From: Bacteroides stercorirosoris
Lineage (GTDB): Bacteria > Bacteroidota > Bacteroidia > Bacteroidales > Bacteroidaceae
Direction of reading: 5' to 3'
Length of the DNA stretch: 64,000 nt
Assembly (NCBI RefSeq): GCF_900142015.1
Contig: NZ_FQZN01000002.1
Span: 248,001-312,000 of the forward strand
The translations under genes were made by a program, and so were the position numbers. Of this stretch, positions 54,136 to 63,809 are shown one piece after another. Under the pieces are notes generated by a model. The model had not been told where the DNA came from. It saw only the letters and a list, made by a program, of their open reading frames with translations, and did not search any database. Every line of letters begins with the position of its first letter. Positions within the stretch are counted from its first letter, which is position 1.

Positions 54136-55047
54136 ATGAATAAGAATGTACAAGGGCACATATTCGCCCTGACTGCCAATGTTTTATGGGGACTAATGGC
54201 TCCTATCGGCAAATCTGCACTTATGGAGTTTTCGGCCTTGTCAGTAACTACGTTCCGTATGGTGGGCGCAGCGGCCTGTTTCTGGCTATTGTCGGCTTTC
54301 TGCAAACGCGAACATGTAGATCACCGGGATATGCTGAAAATATTCTTCGCATCACTCTTTGCACTGGTCTTCAATCAAGGGGTTTATATCTTCGGACTTT
54401 CAATGACTTCGCCCATTGATGCATCCATCGTGACGACAACGCTGCCCATCGTAACCATGATAATAGCGGCTATCTATCTGAAAGAGCCGGTTACCAATCT
54501 GAAAGTGTTGGGCATCTTTGTGGGTGCCATGGGAGCTTTGATACTTATTATGAGCAGCCAGACTGCAGGTGGTGGCAACAGCAGTATCATCGGGGATTTA
54601 CTCTGCCTGGTTGCACAAATCAGCTTCTCCATTTATCTGACCGTATTCAAGGGCTTGTCGCAGAAATATTCTCCTATCACGCTGAATAAGTGGATGTTCG
54701 TGTATGCATCCATGTGCTATATCCCGTTCTCTTATCATGATGTGGCAAGTATTCAGTGGACGGAAATCTCTACGGCTGCATTCGTGCAAGTGGGATATGT
54801 AGTAGTGGGAGGTAGTTTCCTTGCTTACATCTTTATTATGACTGCCCAAAGGCTGATGCGCCCGACAGTGGTAAGCATGTACAATTATATGCAACCTATC
54901 GTAGCTTCCATTGCTGCCATCATCATGGGGCTGGGAGTATTCGGATGGGAAAAAGGAGCTGCTATTGCCTTGGTGTTCCTTGGAGTGTATATTGTGACAA
55001 AGAGTAAGTCGAAGGCAGACTTTGAAAAGGCTGGGAAAGAGGTGTGA
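54136..55047 (+). CDS. EamA/DMT-family transporter
   Basis: A 303-residue membrane protein with ten predicted helices in two EamA repeats (first begins GHIFALTANVLWGLMAPIGKSAL, second GDLLCLVAQISFSIYLTVFKGL). The ATG at 54136 is preferred: the upstream in-frame ATG at 54103 would add charged residues with no family match. Such proteins export or import small metabolites such as amino acids; the substrate cannot be told. It stands alone on the plus strand. Confidence 0.9.
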   Translation: MNKNVQGHIFALTANVLWGLMAPIGKSALMEFSALSVTTFRMVGAAACFWLLSAFCKREHVDHRDMLKIFFASLFALVFNQGVYIFGLSMTSPIDASIVTTTLPIVTMIIAAIYLKEPVTNLKVLGIFVGAMGALILIMSSQTAGGGNSSIIGDLLCLVAQISFSIYLTVFKGLSQKYSPITLNKWMFVYASMCYIPFSYHDVASIQWTEISTAAFVQVGYVVVGGSFLAYIFIMTAQRLMRPTVVSMYNYMQPIVASIAAIIMGLGVFGWEKGAAIALVFLGVYIVTKSKSKADFEKAGKEV

Positions 55048-55053
55048 GATAGA

Positions 55054-55138
55054 GTGATTAGCGGTTGGTGATTAGTGATTAGTAGGCTGCGCTATGATGC
55101 CGCAGGGTACTAATCACTAATCATCAACCACCAATCAC
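55054..55138. repeat. Dispersed inverted repeat after the EamA gene
   Basis: Arms at 55054-55084 (GTGATTAGCGGTTGGTGATT and on) and 55108-55138 (the near-complement) with a GC-rich loop. It bridges the convergent EamA and meaB genes and touches the meaB stop codon. Confidence 0.8.
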
Positions 55139-56235
55139 TATTTTTTCAGCTCTCCGAAATACGTATCGAGAAGACTTTTCGCTGCCACAAAGGAGGTGAG
55201 CTTGCCTTGCAGGACTTGTTGTTCTTTCTCTGCCAACATCGCCTCTATAGCAGGATTATGATAGAAACTATCGCGCAAACGTTCGTTGATGCTTTCGTAC
55301 ATCCAATATTTGCTTTGCTCATTACGGCGGTACTCAAAGTAACCATTATCTTTCACAAAAGCGATGTACTCGTAAATCATATCCCAGATTTCCTTCACAC
55401 CCAAGTTATAGAAACCGGAATAGGTCATCACCTGCGGCGTCCATCCTGATTCGGGAGCAGGGAACAGATGCAATGCATTGCGGAATTGCGTTGCAGCCAA
55501 CTTGGCACGATCCAGATTGTCACCGTCAGCCTTATTGATAACGATACCGTCCGCCATCTCCATAATGCCGCGTTTGATGCCTTGCAACTCATCGCCCGTA
55601 CCGGCCAACTGAATAAGCAGGAAGAAATCGACCATAGAGTGTACAGCCGTCTCGCTTTGTCCTACACCTACTGTCTCTACAAATATCTTATCGAAGCCTG
55701 CCGCCTCACAAAGAATAATCGTTTCACGCGTTTTGCGAGCCACACCACCAAGAGACCCTGCCGATGGACTGGGGCGAATAAAAGAACTGGGATGAACGGA
55801 AAGTTGCTCCATACGCGTCTTATCCCCCAAGATACTGCCTTTGCTACGTTCGCTACTGGGGTCGATGGCAAGTACTGCCAGTTTACCGGCATATTTCTCT
55901 AATACATGCAGACCGAAAACATCAATAGAAGTACTCTTTCCCGCTCCCGGCACACCACTGATGCCCACACGGACAGAATTTCCCGAATAAGGCAGACATT
56001 TCTCAATAACTTCTTGCGCCACTGCCTGATGCTCAGGCTTCACACTTTCCACCAAAGTCACCGCCTGGCTCAGAATGGTTACATCCCCTTTTATGATACC
56101 TTCCACAAACTCTGCTACGGAAAGCTGACGTTTCTTAGGTTTCAGACGACGATAGGGATTGACAGATGAAGGTTGCTCAATGCCTGCATTGACAACCAGT
56201 CCTTTATAGGATTCATTGTTTTCAGGATGTTCCAT
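55138..56235 (-). CDS. meaB: Methylmalonyl-CoA mutase-associated GTPase MeaB
   Basis: A 365-residue G3E-family GTPase: P-loop GISGVPGAGKSTSIDVFG, AIDPSSERSKGSILGDKTRM, FIRPSPSAGSLGGVARKTRE, FVETVGVGQSE and the NKAD base motif (VINKADGDN). It protects and reloads the B12-dependent methylmalonyl-CoA mutase, which is active in Bacteroides propionate production. The mutase genes are not in the window. It follows the DUF1573 gene by 48 bases and may share its transcript. Confidence 0.96.
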   Translation of the reverse strand: MEHPENNESYKGLVVNAGIEQPSSVNPYRRLKPKKRQLSVAEFVEGIIKGDVTILSQAVTLVESVKPEHQAVAQEVIEKCLPYSGNSVRVGISGVPGAGKSTSIDVFGLHVLEKYAGKLAVLAIDPSSERSKGSILGDKTRMEQLSVHPSSFIRPSPSAGSLGGVARKTRETIILCEAAGFDKIFVETVGVGQSETAVHSMVDFFLLIQLAGTGDELQGIKRGIMEMADGIVINKADGDNLDRAKLAATQFRNALHLFPAPESGWTPQVMTYSGFYNLGVKEIWDMIYEYIAFVKDNGYFEYRRNEQSKYWMYESINERLRDSFYHNPAIEAMLAEKEQQVLQGKLTSFVAAKSLLDTYFGELKK

Positions 56236-56283
56236 GACGGGGCAAATTAAGGAATGAATAATTAAAGAATGAAAATTAGGAAA

Positions 56284-57354
56284 TTACTTGGCTTTGATAT
56301 TAATCTCCACCTTCGGTTGCGTAGGGTCGTTTGTTATCATCAGAATGCGCAGGTGGCGTTTCTTCTTGGCAATGTTCCTCTTATCCACCGTCACACGCAA
56401 ACGGGTAGTTTCGCCCGGCTGCAACACGCTCTTCTTCAAACCTACACCCAAGGCAGGATTGAAAACTTGCAATTTACTGATTTGCAACGGAGAACGTCCG
56501 GCATTGGTGAGTTGTATATCATGTTTCACCTTATTCTTCTTTGCCAGCAAAGCACTCAGGTCTATATCTGTTTCCGAAAGACGGATAACGGGAGCATTAG
56601 CCATATCTGAAGCAGTAAGACCGGAAAAGTCGGGTAATAGGATGGCAGAAAGCGGTATTTCGTTTTCGTCACTCACCTTATCACCAGTGAAACGGGAAAG
56701 ATAAACGGACGATTGAGTCAATCCGAGGTCTGTCAGTTTCTCAGTGTTAAGAGTCAAGGTGATGAGACCTCTCTCACCTTTTTGAAGCACATTGGGTTCT
56801 ACCTCCATGTCCAGATAAGAAGGCAGATGCATCAGCACGGGTTCATACGAACGATCCGACTGGTTCACCACACCGATACGTATCACAGGTTTCTCACCAC
56901 GGTGGGTATCAGGGAAATCTATTTCGTTCTTGTCGATACGTATCTGGCCGATAAGATAAGGATAGGCATTCGTAAAGTCTTTTATCTCACGCACCACCTC
57001 ACCCGTGAAGTGCAGGTAAGCCAGATTAGGCTCTGCATTCGTGTAAACGGCTACGGACTTGTCAAAGTGTCCCAACGCTTTCGCATCAAAGTCCACAGTG
57101 ATAGTACCTTTATCACCGGGGGCAATGGGTGTCTGCGTCCATTGGGCTACGGAACAGGCACAGGAAGGGTCCACGTCAGTAAGCACCAGAGGCTGGTCGC
57201 CCGTGTTGGTGATGACATACTGCACGCTGACGGGATGTTTCCATTCTATCTGTCCGAAGCTATGCGTTTCTTTATTGGACGAAAAACGCGGTTGCGCCAT
57301 GGCGGTAAGTGCAGTGGCGGCAAGCGCGCATATACATATCAGGGTTCGTTTCAT
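56284..57354 (-). CDS. DUF1573 secreted protein
   Basis: A 356-residue protein from the ATG at 57354, which begins a clear signal peptide (MKRTLICICALAATALTAMAQ). The DUF1573 Ig-like domain (about 25-115) has the characteristic HSFGQIEWKHPVSVQYVITNTGDQPL and DPSCACSVAQW with its cysteine pair. A second Ig-like region is near 265-345. Function of the family is unknown; copies are common and exported in Bacteroidetes. The 9 residues encoded upstream of this ATG were left out. Confidence 0.88.
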   Translation of the reverse strand: MKRTLICICALAATALTAMAQPRFSSNKETHSFGQIEWKHPVSVQYVITNTGDQPLVLTDVDPSCACSVAQWTQTPIAPGDKGTITVDFDAKALGHFDKSVAVYTNAEPNLAYLHFTGEVVREIKDFTNAYPYLIGQIRIDKNEIDFPDTHRGEKPVIRIGVVNQSDRSYEPVLMHLPSYLDMEVEPNVLQKGERGLITLTLNTEKLTDLGLTQSSVYLSRFTGDKVSDENEIPLSAILLPDFSGLTASDMANAPVIRLSETDIDLSALLAKKNKVKHDIQLTNAGRSPLQISKLQVFNPALGVGLKKSVLQPGETTRLRVTVDKRNIAKKKRHLRILMITNDPTQPKVEINIKAK

Positions 57355-57447
57355 TCGTTTCTCTTTTTTTAGGATGCACAAAAGTAGGTGTTTTAAATGA
57401 GAGTTCCTAAAAGGCTGTTTTAAAATTTCTTGTATTATATACAGATA

Positions 57448-57484
57448 CGCGGGGTTCGTTTCATATTTTGAAAAGAACCCCGCG
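57448..57484 (-). terminator. Hairpin after the alpha-2-macroglobulin gene
   Basis: CGCGGGGTTC (57448-57457) pairs exactly with GAACCCCGCG (57475-57484); an inner TTTCA/TGAAA stem extends it. It is 24 bases after the stop of the large gene. The following T-run is weak, so termination may be partial and the DUF1573 gene may be partly cotranscribed. Confidence 0.65.
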
Positions 57485-57507
57485 CTTCTATGTCTCTGTA
57501 TGCAATA

Positions 57508-60500
57508 CTATTCTACATCGACTTTCATGGATGACGAATGCGCGGCATATTCCGGTGCATAAGCACATTGTATGGTTGCCAGTCCGGCTTCATACTGACC
57601 GCTGCGGCTGACGCGATAGCTGTATTCCAGCACATATACGCCTTTACTCAAACTGTCGAAGAAGAAATTAGTGGAAGCGTCTTCTATCTCCACATAATAA
57701 CCTGTTCCGCTATTCCAGCGATAACCGGAGATGAAATTCATCGGTTCGAAGCAAGCTCCGCGTTGGTCTTTCAACTGAACGAAGTCCATAGCACGGTCGA
57801 GGCGTATCGTCAGGCGGGAAACCACTTTATCACCTACATTCAGACGGGTGGAAGCAGTAACCGGCTGTAATTCGGCCTTTCCACCGGGCAAGGTGCGCTC
57901 TACGTAGAGTTTCTTTTCAACAGCCAACTCGCCTCCCTGTTGTTTCACGTCGGAAATCGGAGATAAATATTGTGCATAGACTGCACCCCATGCAACGCCT
58001 GCATCCCGTTTTTCTACCGTAATGGACTTGGCACGCAATTCAGGGCTGCCTTGTGCAAAGCTCTCCTTGATATATCCCAAACCGGGAACAGTAGTCTTGG
58101 CAGGGCTATATGTTTCCAATACTTTATTACCAAGCACAATGCGTACATCACCACGGGATACCAACAGATCGCTACCCTGGCAGAGCAATGCATAAATGGC
58201 ATCGGCTGTTGCCACGGACGAATTCCAGCTTGTAGTTTGTTTCTGCTTCAGCAACCAGAGTTTCATTTCTTCTACCAGTGCACCGTTGCCACCTGCCATA
58301 CGCAGGGCTTCCATTACCTCTACATGAACAGAAATCGGCTGAGTTCCCCAAAGGAAGGGCTTTTCATTGAAAGCAAAGTAAGCACCCCGCTCATTTGTCT
58401 GCACCAGATGCTCTTTGATGGAGGCGATGAACTCATTAGTCTCGGACGCACGGCCTGCTTTTTGCAGAATGACGGCGGACTGTGCCTTGATGCCCATTGC
58501 ATTTGAATTCAGGTTCTTGCCGACCATAGAAAGGAAGTAGCGGTAAGCCGCTTCATTGGCAACGGGAACTTTCTCACCGGAGATAGCTACCAGATAGAGA
58601 TATTGCATAGCCGGGTATGAAAGAGTAGTTATCTTGGCACCATTCTTTTCGGCTTTACGGATATTCTTGTATTCTTCCAACGCCTGCTGATGCAGATAGT
58701 TGAAAGCATTCTGCTGCATGGAAAGGGCATCATTGGAATTCTTGGCTCCGGTGAGCAAAGGCAGGCGGACGAGAAGTTCGGTTATATACCCCGTCATGCT
58801 ACGGCTGCCGGGCATACCTTTGTACCAACTCCAGGCACCGTTTGACTCTTGCAATTCCTTCAATCTGGTAAGAGCGGTTATATTTCCATTTGCCAGATTA
58901 TTAAGATCGAACAAGGTGGCGATACGTGCCTGCTGTTCAGCTTCTGTAGTGGCTTCCATCAGCCACGGGCTTTCTTCAAGAAGGATATTCTTCACATCCT
59001 GGTTCTTCTGCAACTGGCTGAGGAAAGTTTCTTTCTTACCACCCTGCATACGCCAGCTATCGAATACGGCTTTAATGCGCGGCTGACTGTTGGCGATATA
59101 AGAGGCAAGGGAATTTGCATAATAAGCGGCAGCCCAGGCTGTAGCATTGTCCGTGCGAGGCTGGCTTAACGTAGGCAATGCCTGAACGGCATACCAAGCC
59201 GGATTACCGGTGAACTCTACTGTCAGTCGACGGTCGGTAGCCGTACGGCTGTTGTAATTGAACAGGCTGTCCAGAGAGAAGGTACGGGTTTCTTGACCAC
59301 GTATCGGCATGGCGAGGGTTTCGGTGATATATTCCTTGTTGCTCAATACGGGCAATAAGTGTTGCTCACCATCACTGAATGTACCGCCATCAGCAATCAT
59401 GCGAACACCTAAAAAGTCGTACTTATCTGTCACGGTAAAGCGGAAAGTAACAGGAACGGTCTTTCCTGCTTCCACAGTGAAAGGTTGACTCTGCGTGGAA
59501 ATCACTTTCTCTGTCATCGGGTTAAAGAGGATGAATTTAGTAGTTCCTTTCAGAGCCTTGCCTGTCAGGTTAGTTACGGTTGCGGCAATACTCGTCTTAT
59601 CCCCTACCCGCACGAAACGCGGCATGTTGGGGGACAACATAAATTCTTTGGACGTAACTGCCGAAGCATCCAGCGTGCCCGTGAGCATACCTTTCGTATG
59701 GGAATATCCACGGAAATTCCAGCGCGTCAGACTTTGCGGCATAGTGAAGGAGAAGGATATTTCACCTTGTTCGTTGGTGCGCAGTTGTGGATAGAAGAAC
59801 GCTGTTTCGGCAAAGCTAGTGCGAAGTTCAACTGTGGAAGCTCCGCCTGTAGCCATTTCAGGTGCTTCCATCGCTTTTTCAAAAATCGCATGTTCCTCAA
59901 TATCCGCGTCGTCACCCGCAACAACCATATCCGCCGAGTTCTTTGCCATAGCCCTGCTCTGAACAGTTGCCATTCCTCCTACGCTACCAGTTAAATTAGC
60001 CTTCCTTGTACTCCTATATCCCAACACTACCGCTCCCGCAAAATCTATTGGAGAATAGAAACGGTCATATATCATCACAGGTACTTTCCAATCTTTTATC
60101 GGGAAGCTACAAGAGTAATACAACCTGTTCATATAGCTTTCATGCCAACCGATACCAGGCATATAATTGGAATAGTCTACAAAGAAGCTCTGGCGGTTAT
60201 AATATATCTTATCCAAAGAAGCGTCATACATCGTAGCAAGCATTTCAGCCATAGCCGGGGTGCCTTGCGGAGTCTTTATCGTCAAGCGCCATTCTTCTTC
60301 CTGTCCGGGGCGTAGCTTATCGCGGAAAACATCCCATTTCATGGTCAACTCCTTGTCCGGCACGCGTTTTCTCAATCTTACCAGCTTTGAATAATGTTTG
60401 CCGTCTTTGACGAAAGTGAACAGGTATTCGATTCCATTGCCGTATGCCTCCCGATAGGGAACATCGAAACGGACTATAGAGTCGGACAACTGAAGCGTCT

Positions 60501-63288
60501 TGCTTTCCAGACGCTGTTTGCCGTTGAATATATCCAGCATCACGTAAGCGTCTTTATAGGAAGTTCCAAAACAGAACTGTGCCGGACGTCCGGCATCAAA
60601 CTCGTCATTGCGGATATAGAACCAAACGTCGGACTTCACCACTGGGCGATTATCAGTATAAGAGAAAAGAACAATCTTCTTTTCAAAATCCACGTTTCTG
60701 CCCTGGTCGTCCTTAGCTTTCAGTTGCAGTTCATATTCACCGGAAGGCAAATTCTTCCATTCCGGCAACAGGGTGGCTATATTAGATTCAAAAGTAGCAC
60801 TGATGCGAACCAGTGAATCTCCGTTCACTACCTGCAGCAGACGGTAATCGCCTTTCAGTGCTACCGGTCCTCCATTAAGGTTCTTCGCATGGAAAGTAAG
60901 ACAAATACTATCATCCTTGCAGATACGTTCCTCATCATCAACAGAAAGAACTACCGAACGATTGCCTGCTGCCAATGATGTGATGGCTGTCTGTGTTTCA
61001 CCGGCCAGGTTCGTGACGGATGCTTCTATCCGATAGGTATAATAGACGTTATTATCATCATCACCTTTCAGACAAACAGGGATGATGAAATCTCCATCAT
61101 CGCCTACGGTTACGTTGCCGGAAGCGATAGGCGTGCCTCCATTTCCATATCCCCGCCACCACGAATAAATATTCCGGATAACTGTATAATTCAATTCCAG
61201 TCCCTGCAAAGGTACACCACTGAATGAACTTGCATTACCCTTCACTTGTACACTGTCTCCCACCTGATAGGATGCCTTTTGAGAATCGAATACGATATCA
61301 AAGGTTGGACGTTTATATTCTTCCACTTGTATATCCGCCCAGCCCTCGCTCTTTGCACCGGAAGCTTCTATGGTATAATTTCCATTCAAGCAGGCCGTGG
61401 GAAGCATAAACTCCGTTGCAAATGAACCGAACTCGTTCGTCCGTAGTTCTTTGCGTGAAATTTCCCTGCGGTTTACGTCACGTAGCACCACTCCACATAC
61501 AACATTCGGGATTACATCAGCCGTATCACCCTTTTGAGTATAGGCTATACCTTTCACATAAACAGTTTGTCCGGGACGATACAAAGAACGGTCGGTCAGT
61601 AGCTTCCACTCATTAAGCGGTTCCTCAAAATCGTCTCCCCAACTCGTAAAAGAACCGGAAGATGTACGCTGAAGCAGCATTGCCGTATCCAAACCTTTTC
61701 TGACAACCAAAGAACGAATCTTTGAATCCGACTTATACACTACTTTACCGGCTACATCCGTCGTTTTCCGTTCCACTTCCTTGTTATCCTTTCCTATATA
61801 ATAGGTAGAATAGAAAATGACTTCGGCATCAGCAACTGGATTACCTGTTTTAGCATCCAGCACCACTACCTCATTATTATTTCCCGGCAGCGCCATCGTC
61901 AGAGCCTTAAATCGGGTCAGATAAATGAAATTTTCCGAACTCTTCCCTTCTTTACTATCCGGAACAACCTGCAAGACATAAATGCCCGGTTCATCAGGCA
62001 ATAAAATACTATATGTACCGGAAGCTAAATTATAATCTTCCGGACGGGACAGCACCAAATGTTCCGCCTTTACCTTACGGGTATATTTCTTATAAAAAGC
62101 AGAGTTTATCTCCGGCATTTCAGTAACCGACTCTGTCAAAGTGGTACGGAACAAATTGACTGTAAAGCCATCTAAGTTCTTGTGAGTAACCTGCAATGCC
62201 AAAGAATCACCGGGATAGGCAGTCTTATTCGTATTCAAAGTCAGTTCGGGGCGCAGAATATCTCCCTTCAGACTATGCAATGCCGAAATTCGTTTGTAAT
62301 CGGGATAAAGGCTGATAGCCTCATCACAAAGCTGCAAAGCTTTCTGATTTTTCTGTTCATTACGATAGTAACGCGCCTTAGCCAAATAGGCTTCCGCACA
62401 AACATCACGCTTGGCATAATCTTTAATAATACGATCCAGCGCACGCAGGTACTGGTTCGGAGCATCACTCTCTCCCTCTTTTAAAGCACGGGGACGAAGC
62501 AATACATCTTCTCTCTGATTGCGCCACTTCATGTAATCCAACATAGTCAACACGGTTGCATCCTCCCGGTCCGGCATCTTCCGGTAGGTATTAATCATCT
62601 GCCCGTAAATGCCCATGATTTTACTTTTCACAAGCGTATCCGTATCAAAGTCCGATACGTTTTGTAAAGCTTCAATGGATCGCGATGCCAGCAAATGATA
62701 CATATCATGGTGATAATACTCACTTGCATCTCCCAAAACTACAAAAGGAACATAACTGCGTGAGGACGTTTTCAGCAGTTCAACCGAGTCTTTCAGAGCT
62801 TCACCGGTATATTTCATAACTTGTTGCATGAACAAGTTACCACTCCACTCACGGATATCCTTCGGCAAGGCATTTTCCTCCAAATCAAGCGAAGTACGTC
62901 GCCCTAATTCCCAACGGTTACCGGCCGCATAATCAGCATAGATATTGGCTACCAGCGAATTGAGCACGGCACGGCTAACTGTATTCTCTTCCAGCTTAGC
63001 CCATTGTTCCAATCCTTGCAGATTGACATAAAAACTATCAGGCGTCAACATATCCTGATTGTCTCTCCGGCACATGTAGGCTTTCAACATCTGCGGGGTA
63101 TTTTTTTCTTTCTCCCCCTTCCGGAATATCTCATCCGCCAGCTTAATTACGGTTTGCGGCAAGCTTTTCTGTTCAGCCTGCTCCACTTGTTTCCACAACT
63201 TATCAAACGACTGCGCATGCAGCATGGGCATACAGCCCAGGAATGCCGCCAGCAGCACTAAACTACAAATTCTTCGAATTCTTTCCAT
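57508..63288 (-). CDS. Bacterial alpha-2-macroglobulin family protein
   Basis: A 1926-residue exported protein with signal peptide (cleavage near HAQ, residue 26). The N-terminal 340 residues are helical repeats. MG domains follow, including SLYRPGQTVYVKGIAYTQKG (about 566) and the MG/A2M motif TAFFYPQLRTNEQGEISFSFTMPQSLTRWNFRGYS (about 1165). A helical thioester-like domain spans about 1330-1640, and MG-type strands end the protein. No CGEQ thioester is seen, so it is the thioester-less kind. Such proteins are thought to trap proteases in the periplasm or at the surface. No PBP1c gene, the usual partner in proteobacteria, is adjacent. Confidence 0.93.
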   Translation of the reverse strand: MERIRRICSLVLLAAFLGCMPMLHAQSFDKLWKQVEQAEQKSLPQTVIKLADEIFRKGEKEKNTPQMLKAYMCRRDNQDMLTPDSFYVNLQGLEQWAKLEENTVSRAVLNSLVANIYADYAAGNRWELGRRTSLDLEENALPKDIREWSGNLFMQQVMKYTGEALKDSVELLKTSSRSYVPFVVLGDASEYYHHDMYHLLASRSIEALQNVSDFDTDTLVKSKIMGIYGQMINTYRKMPDREDATVLTMLDYMKWRNQREDVLLRPRALKEGESDAPNQYLRALDRIIKDYAKRDVCAEAYLAKARYYRNEQKNQKALQLCDEAISLYPDYKRISALHSLKGDILRPELTLNTNKTAYPGDSLALQVTHKNLDGFTVNLFRTTLTESVTEMPEINSAFYKKYTRKVKAEHLVLSRPEDYNLASGTYSILLPDEPGIYVLQVVPDSKEGKSSENFIYLTRFKALTMALPGNNNEVVVLDAKTGNPVADAEVIFYSTYYIGKDNKEVERKTTDVAGKVVYKSDSKIRSLVVRKGLDTAMLLQRTSSGSFTSWGDDFEEPLNEWKLLTDRSLYRPGQTVYVKGIAYTQKGDTADVIPNVVCGVVLRDVNRREISRKELRTNEFGSFATEFMLPTACLNGNYTIEASGAKSEGWADIQVEEYKRPTFDIVFDSQKASYQVGDSVQVKGNASSFSGVPLQGLELNYTVIRNIYSWWRGYGNGGTPIASGNVTVGDDGDFIIPVCLKGDDDNNVYYTYRIEASVTNLAGETQTAITSLAAGNRSVVLSVDDEERICKDDSICLTFHAKNLNGGPVALKGDYRLLQVVNGDSLVRISATFESNIATLLPEWKNLPSGEYELQLKAKDDQGRNVDFEKKIVLFSYTDNRPVVKSDVWFYIRNDEFDAGRPAQFCFGTSYKDAYVMLDIFNGKQRLESKTLQLSDSIVRFDVPYREAYGNGIEYLFTFVKDGKHYSKLVRLRKRVPDKELTMKWDVFRDKLRPGQEEEWRLTIKTPQGTPAMAEMLATMYDASLDKIYYNRQSFFVDYSNYMPGIGWHESYMNRLYYSCSFPIKDWKVPVMIYDRFYSPIDFAGAVVLGYRSTRKANLTGSVGGMATVQSRAMAKNSADMVVAGDDADIEEHAIFEKAMEAPEMATGGASTVELRTSFAETAFFYPQLRTNEQGEISFSFTMPQSLTRWNFRGYSHTKGMLTGTLDASAVTSKEFMLSPNMPRFVRVGDKTSIAATVTNLTGKALKGTTKFILFNPMTEKVISTQSQPFTVEAGKTVPVTFRFTVTDKYDFLGVRMIADGGTFSDGEQHLLPVLSNKEYITETLAMPIRGQETRTFSLDSLFNYNSRTATDRRLTVEFTGNPAWYAVQALPTLSQPRTDNATAWAAAYYANSLASYIANSQPRIKAVFDSWRMQGGKKETFLSQLQKNQDVKNILLEESPWLMEATTEAEQQARIATLFDLNNLANGNITALTRLKELQESNGAWSWYKGMPGSRSMTGYITELLVRLPLLTGAKNSNDALSMQQNAFNYLHQQALEEYKNIRKAEKNGAKITTLSYPAMQYLYLVAISGEKVPVANEAAYRYFLSMVGKNLNSNAMGIKAQSAVILQKAGRASETNEFIASIKEHLVQTNERGAYFAFNEKPFLWGTQPISVHVEVMEALRMAGGNGALVEEMKLWLLKQKQTTSWNSSVATADAIYALLCQGSDLLVSRGDVRIVLGNKVLETYSPAKTTVPGLGYIKESFAQGSPELRAKSITVEKRDAGVAWGAVYAQYLSPISDVKQQGGELAVEKKLYVERTLPGGKAELQPVTASTRLNVGDKVVSRLTIRLDRAMDFVQLKDQRGACFEPMNFISGYRWNSGTGYYVEIEDASTNFFFDSLSKGVYVLEYSYRVSRSGQYEAGLATIQCAYAPEYAAHSSSMKVDVE

Positions 63289-63380
63289 GGATACTATTCT
63301 GTTAGTCTTTGTACTAACAACAAAGGAAAGAAATAAAGTTTAAACAAATGCTGTTTTTTTAATAAAAAACCTTTCAGGAG

Positions 63381-63426
63381 GATATAAAAAGAGCGAGGAG
63401 TACGTTTCGGGACGTACTCCTCGCTC
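63381..63426 (-). terminator. Terminator of the two-peptide transcript
   Basis: A perfect 15-bp stem GAGCGAGGAGTACGT (63391-63405) with its complement (63412-63426), loop TTCGGG, followed on the minus strand by TTTTT. It lies 26 bases after the stop of the 30-residue peptide. Confidence 0.95.
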
Positions 63427-63451
63427 CATAAAGTCTAGTTAAAATGCTTTC

Positions 63452-63544
63452 TTACTTCTTTAGGGTATACCCCATCATTAACATCTCGTTCCGACCTACT
63501 TCGGCGAGAATGTTTCTCCATGTTTTAAAAATCTTTTTTTTCAT
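63452..63544 (-). CDS. Small peptide 1 (30 residues), unknown
   Basis: An ATG-TAA frame encoding a 30-residue basic peptide. It starts MKKKIFKTWRNILAEVG and ends MMGYTLKK, with net positive charge and an amphipathic centre. There is no signal peptide. It is second of two in the transcript, 63 bases after peptide 2, and shares with it the start KKIFK and a GY near the end. It is too short for similarity searches to be conclusive by eye, but the frame is complete, the upstream and downstream signals fit and the terminator follows. Not recognised; toxin, membrane-active or regulatory peptide are possible. Confidence 0.55.
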   Translation of the reverse strand: MKKKIFKTWRNILAEVGRNEMLMMGYTLKK

Positions 63545-63607
63545 AACCTTAAAAATTAAACTAATACCTAAAAACTAAAATCTAAATACACACAATAAAA
63601 AAGGGGT

Positions 63608-63685
63608 TTAATAAATCGTTGAGTAACCCCAAACATGCTTATCAGCCTCGCTGATGTGCTTAAAAATTTTCTTTAACATCTTCAT
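63608..63685 (-). CDS. Small peptide 2 (25 residues), unknown
   Basis: An ATG-TAA frame encoding a 25-residue peptide that starts MKMLKKIFKHISEADKHV and ends WGYSTIY. A perfect AAGGAGG (63694-63700) sits 8 bases before the ATG; such a canonical Shine-Dalgarno is unusual in Bacteroides and strongly supports translation. It has no signal peptide, an amphipathic N-terminal helix and an aromatic tail. It shares KKIFK and a late GY with peptide 1. Not recognised. Confidence 0.65.
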   Translation of the reverse strand: MKMLKKIFKHISEADKHVWGYSTIY

Positions 63686-63740
63686 TTTGTTATCCTCCTT
63701 AAAAAAACTTGTTATCCTATTGATTATATGTTTTACAACA

Positions 63741-63771
63741 CAAAAATAAGACCTTTGTTCAAGACAACAAG
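63741..63771 (-). promoter_or_regulatory. Promoter of the two-peptide transcript
   Basis: On the minus strand CTTG (63768-63771), 19 bases, and TATTTTTG (63741-63748) match the Bacteroides -33/-7 pattern closely. The predicted start is near 63735, giving a 50-base leader before the Shine-Dalgarno and start of peptide 2. Confidence 0.7.
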
Positions 63772-63790
63772 TGATAATAGACGAAAAAGC

Positions 63791-63804
63791 ATGTTATATA
63801 ACAT
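63791..63804. promoter_or_regulatory. 14-bp palindrome ATGTTATATAACAT
   Basis: A perfect palindrome about 62 bases upstream of the predicted start of the two-peptide transcript, between the promoter and the CRP/FNR-type box. It contains the half-site TGTTATA also found in the operator at 31703-31732. Confidence 0.5.
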
Positions 63805-63809
63805 ATTTC

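Noticed and set aside
63289..63380. Additional small gene between the large macroglobulin gene and the peptide terminator
   Set aside because: The stretch is AT-rich with no frame supported by start, ribosome site or terminator.
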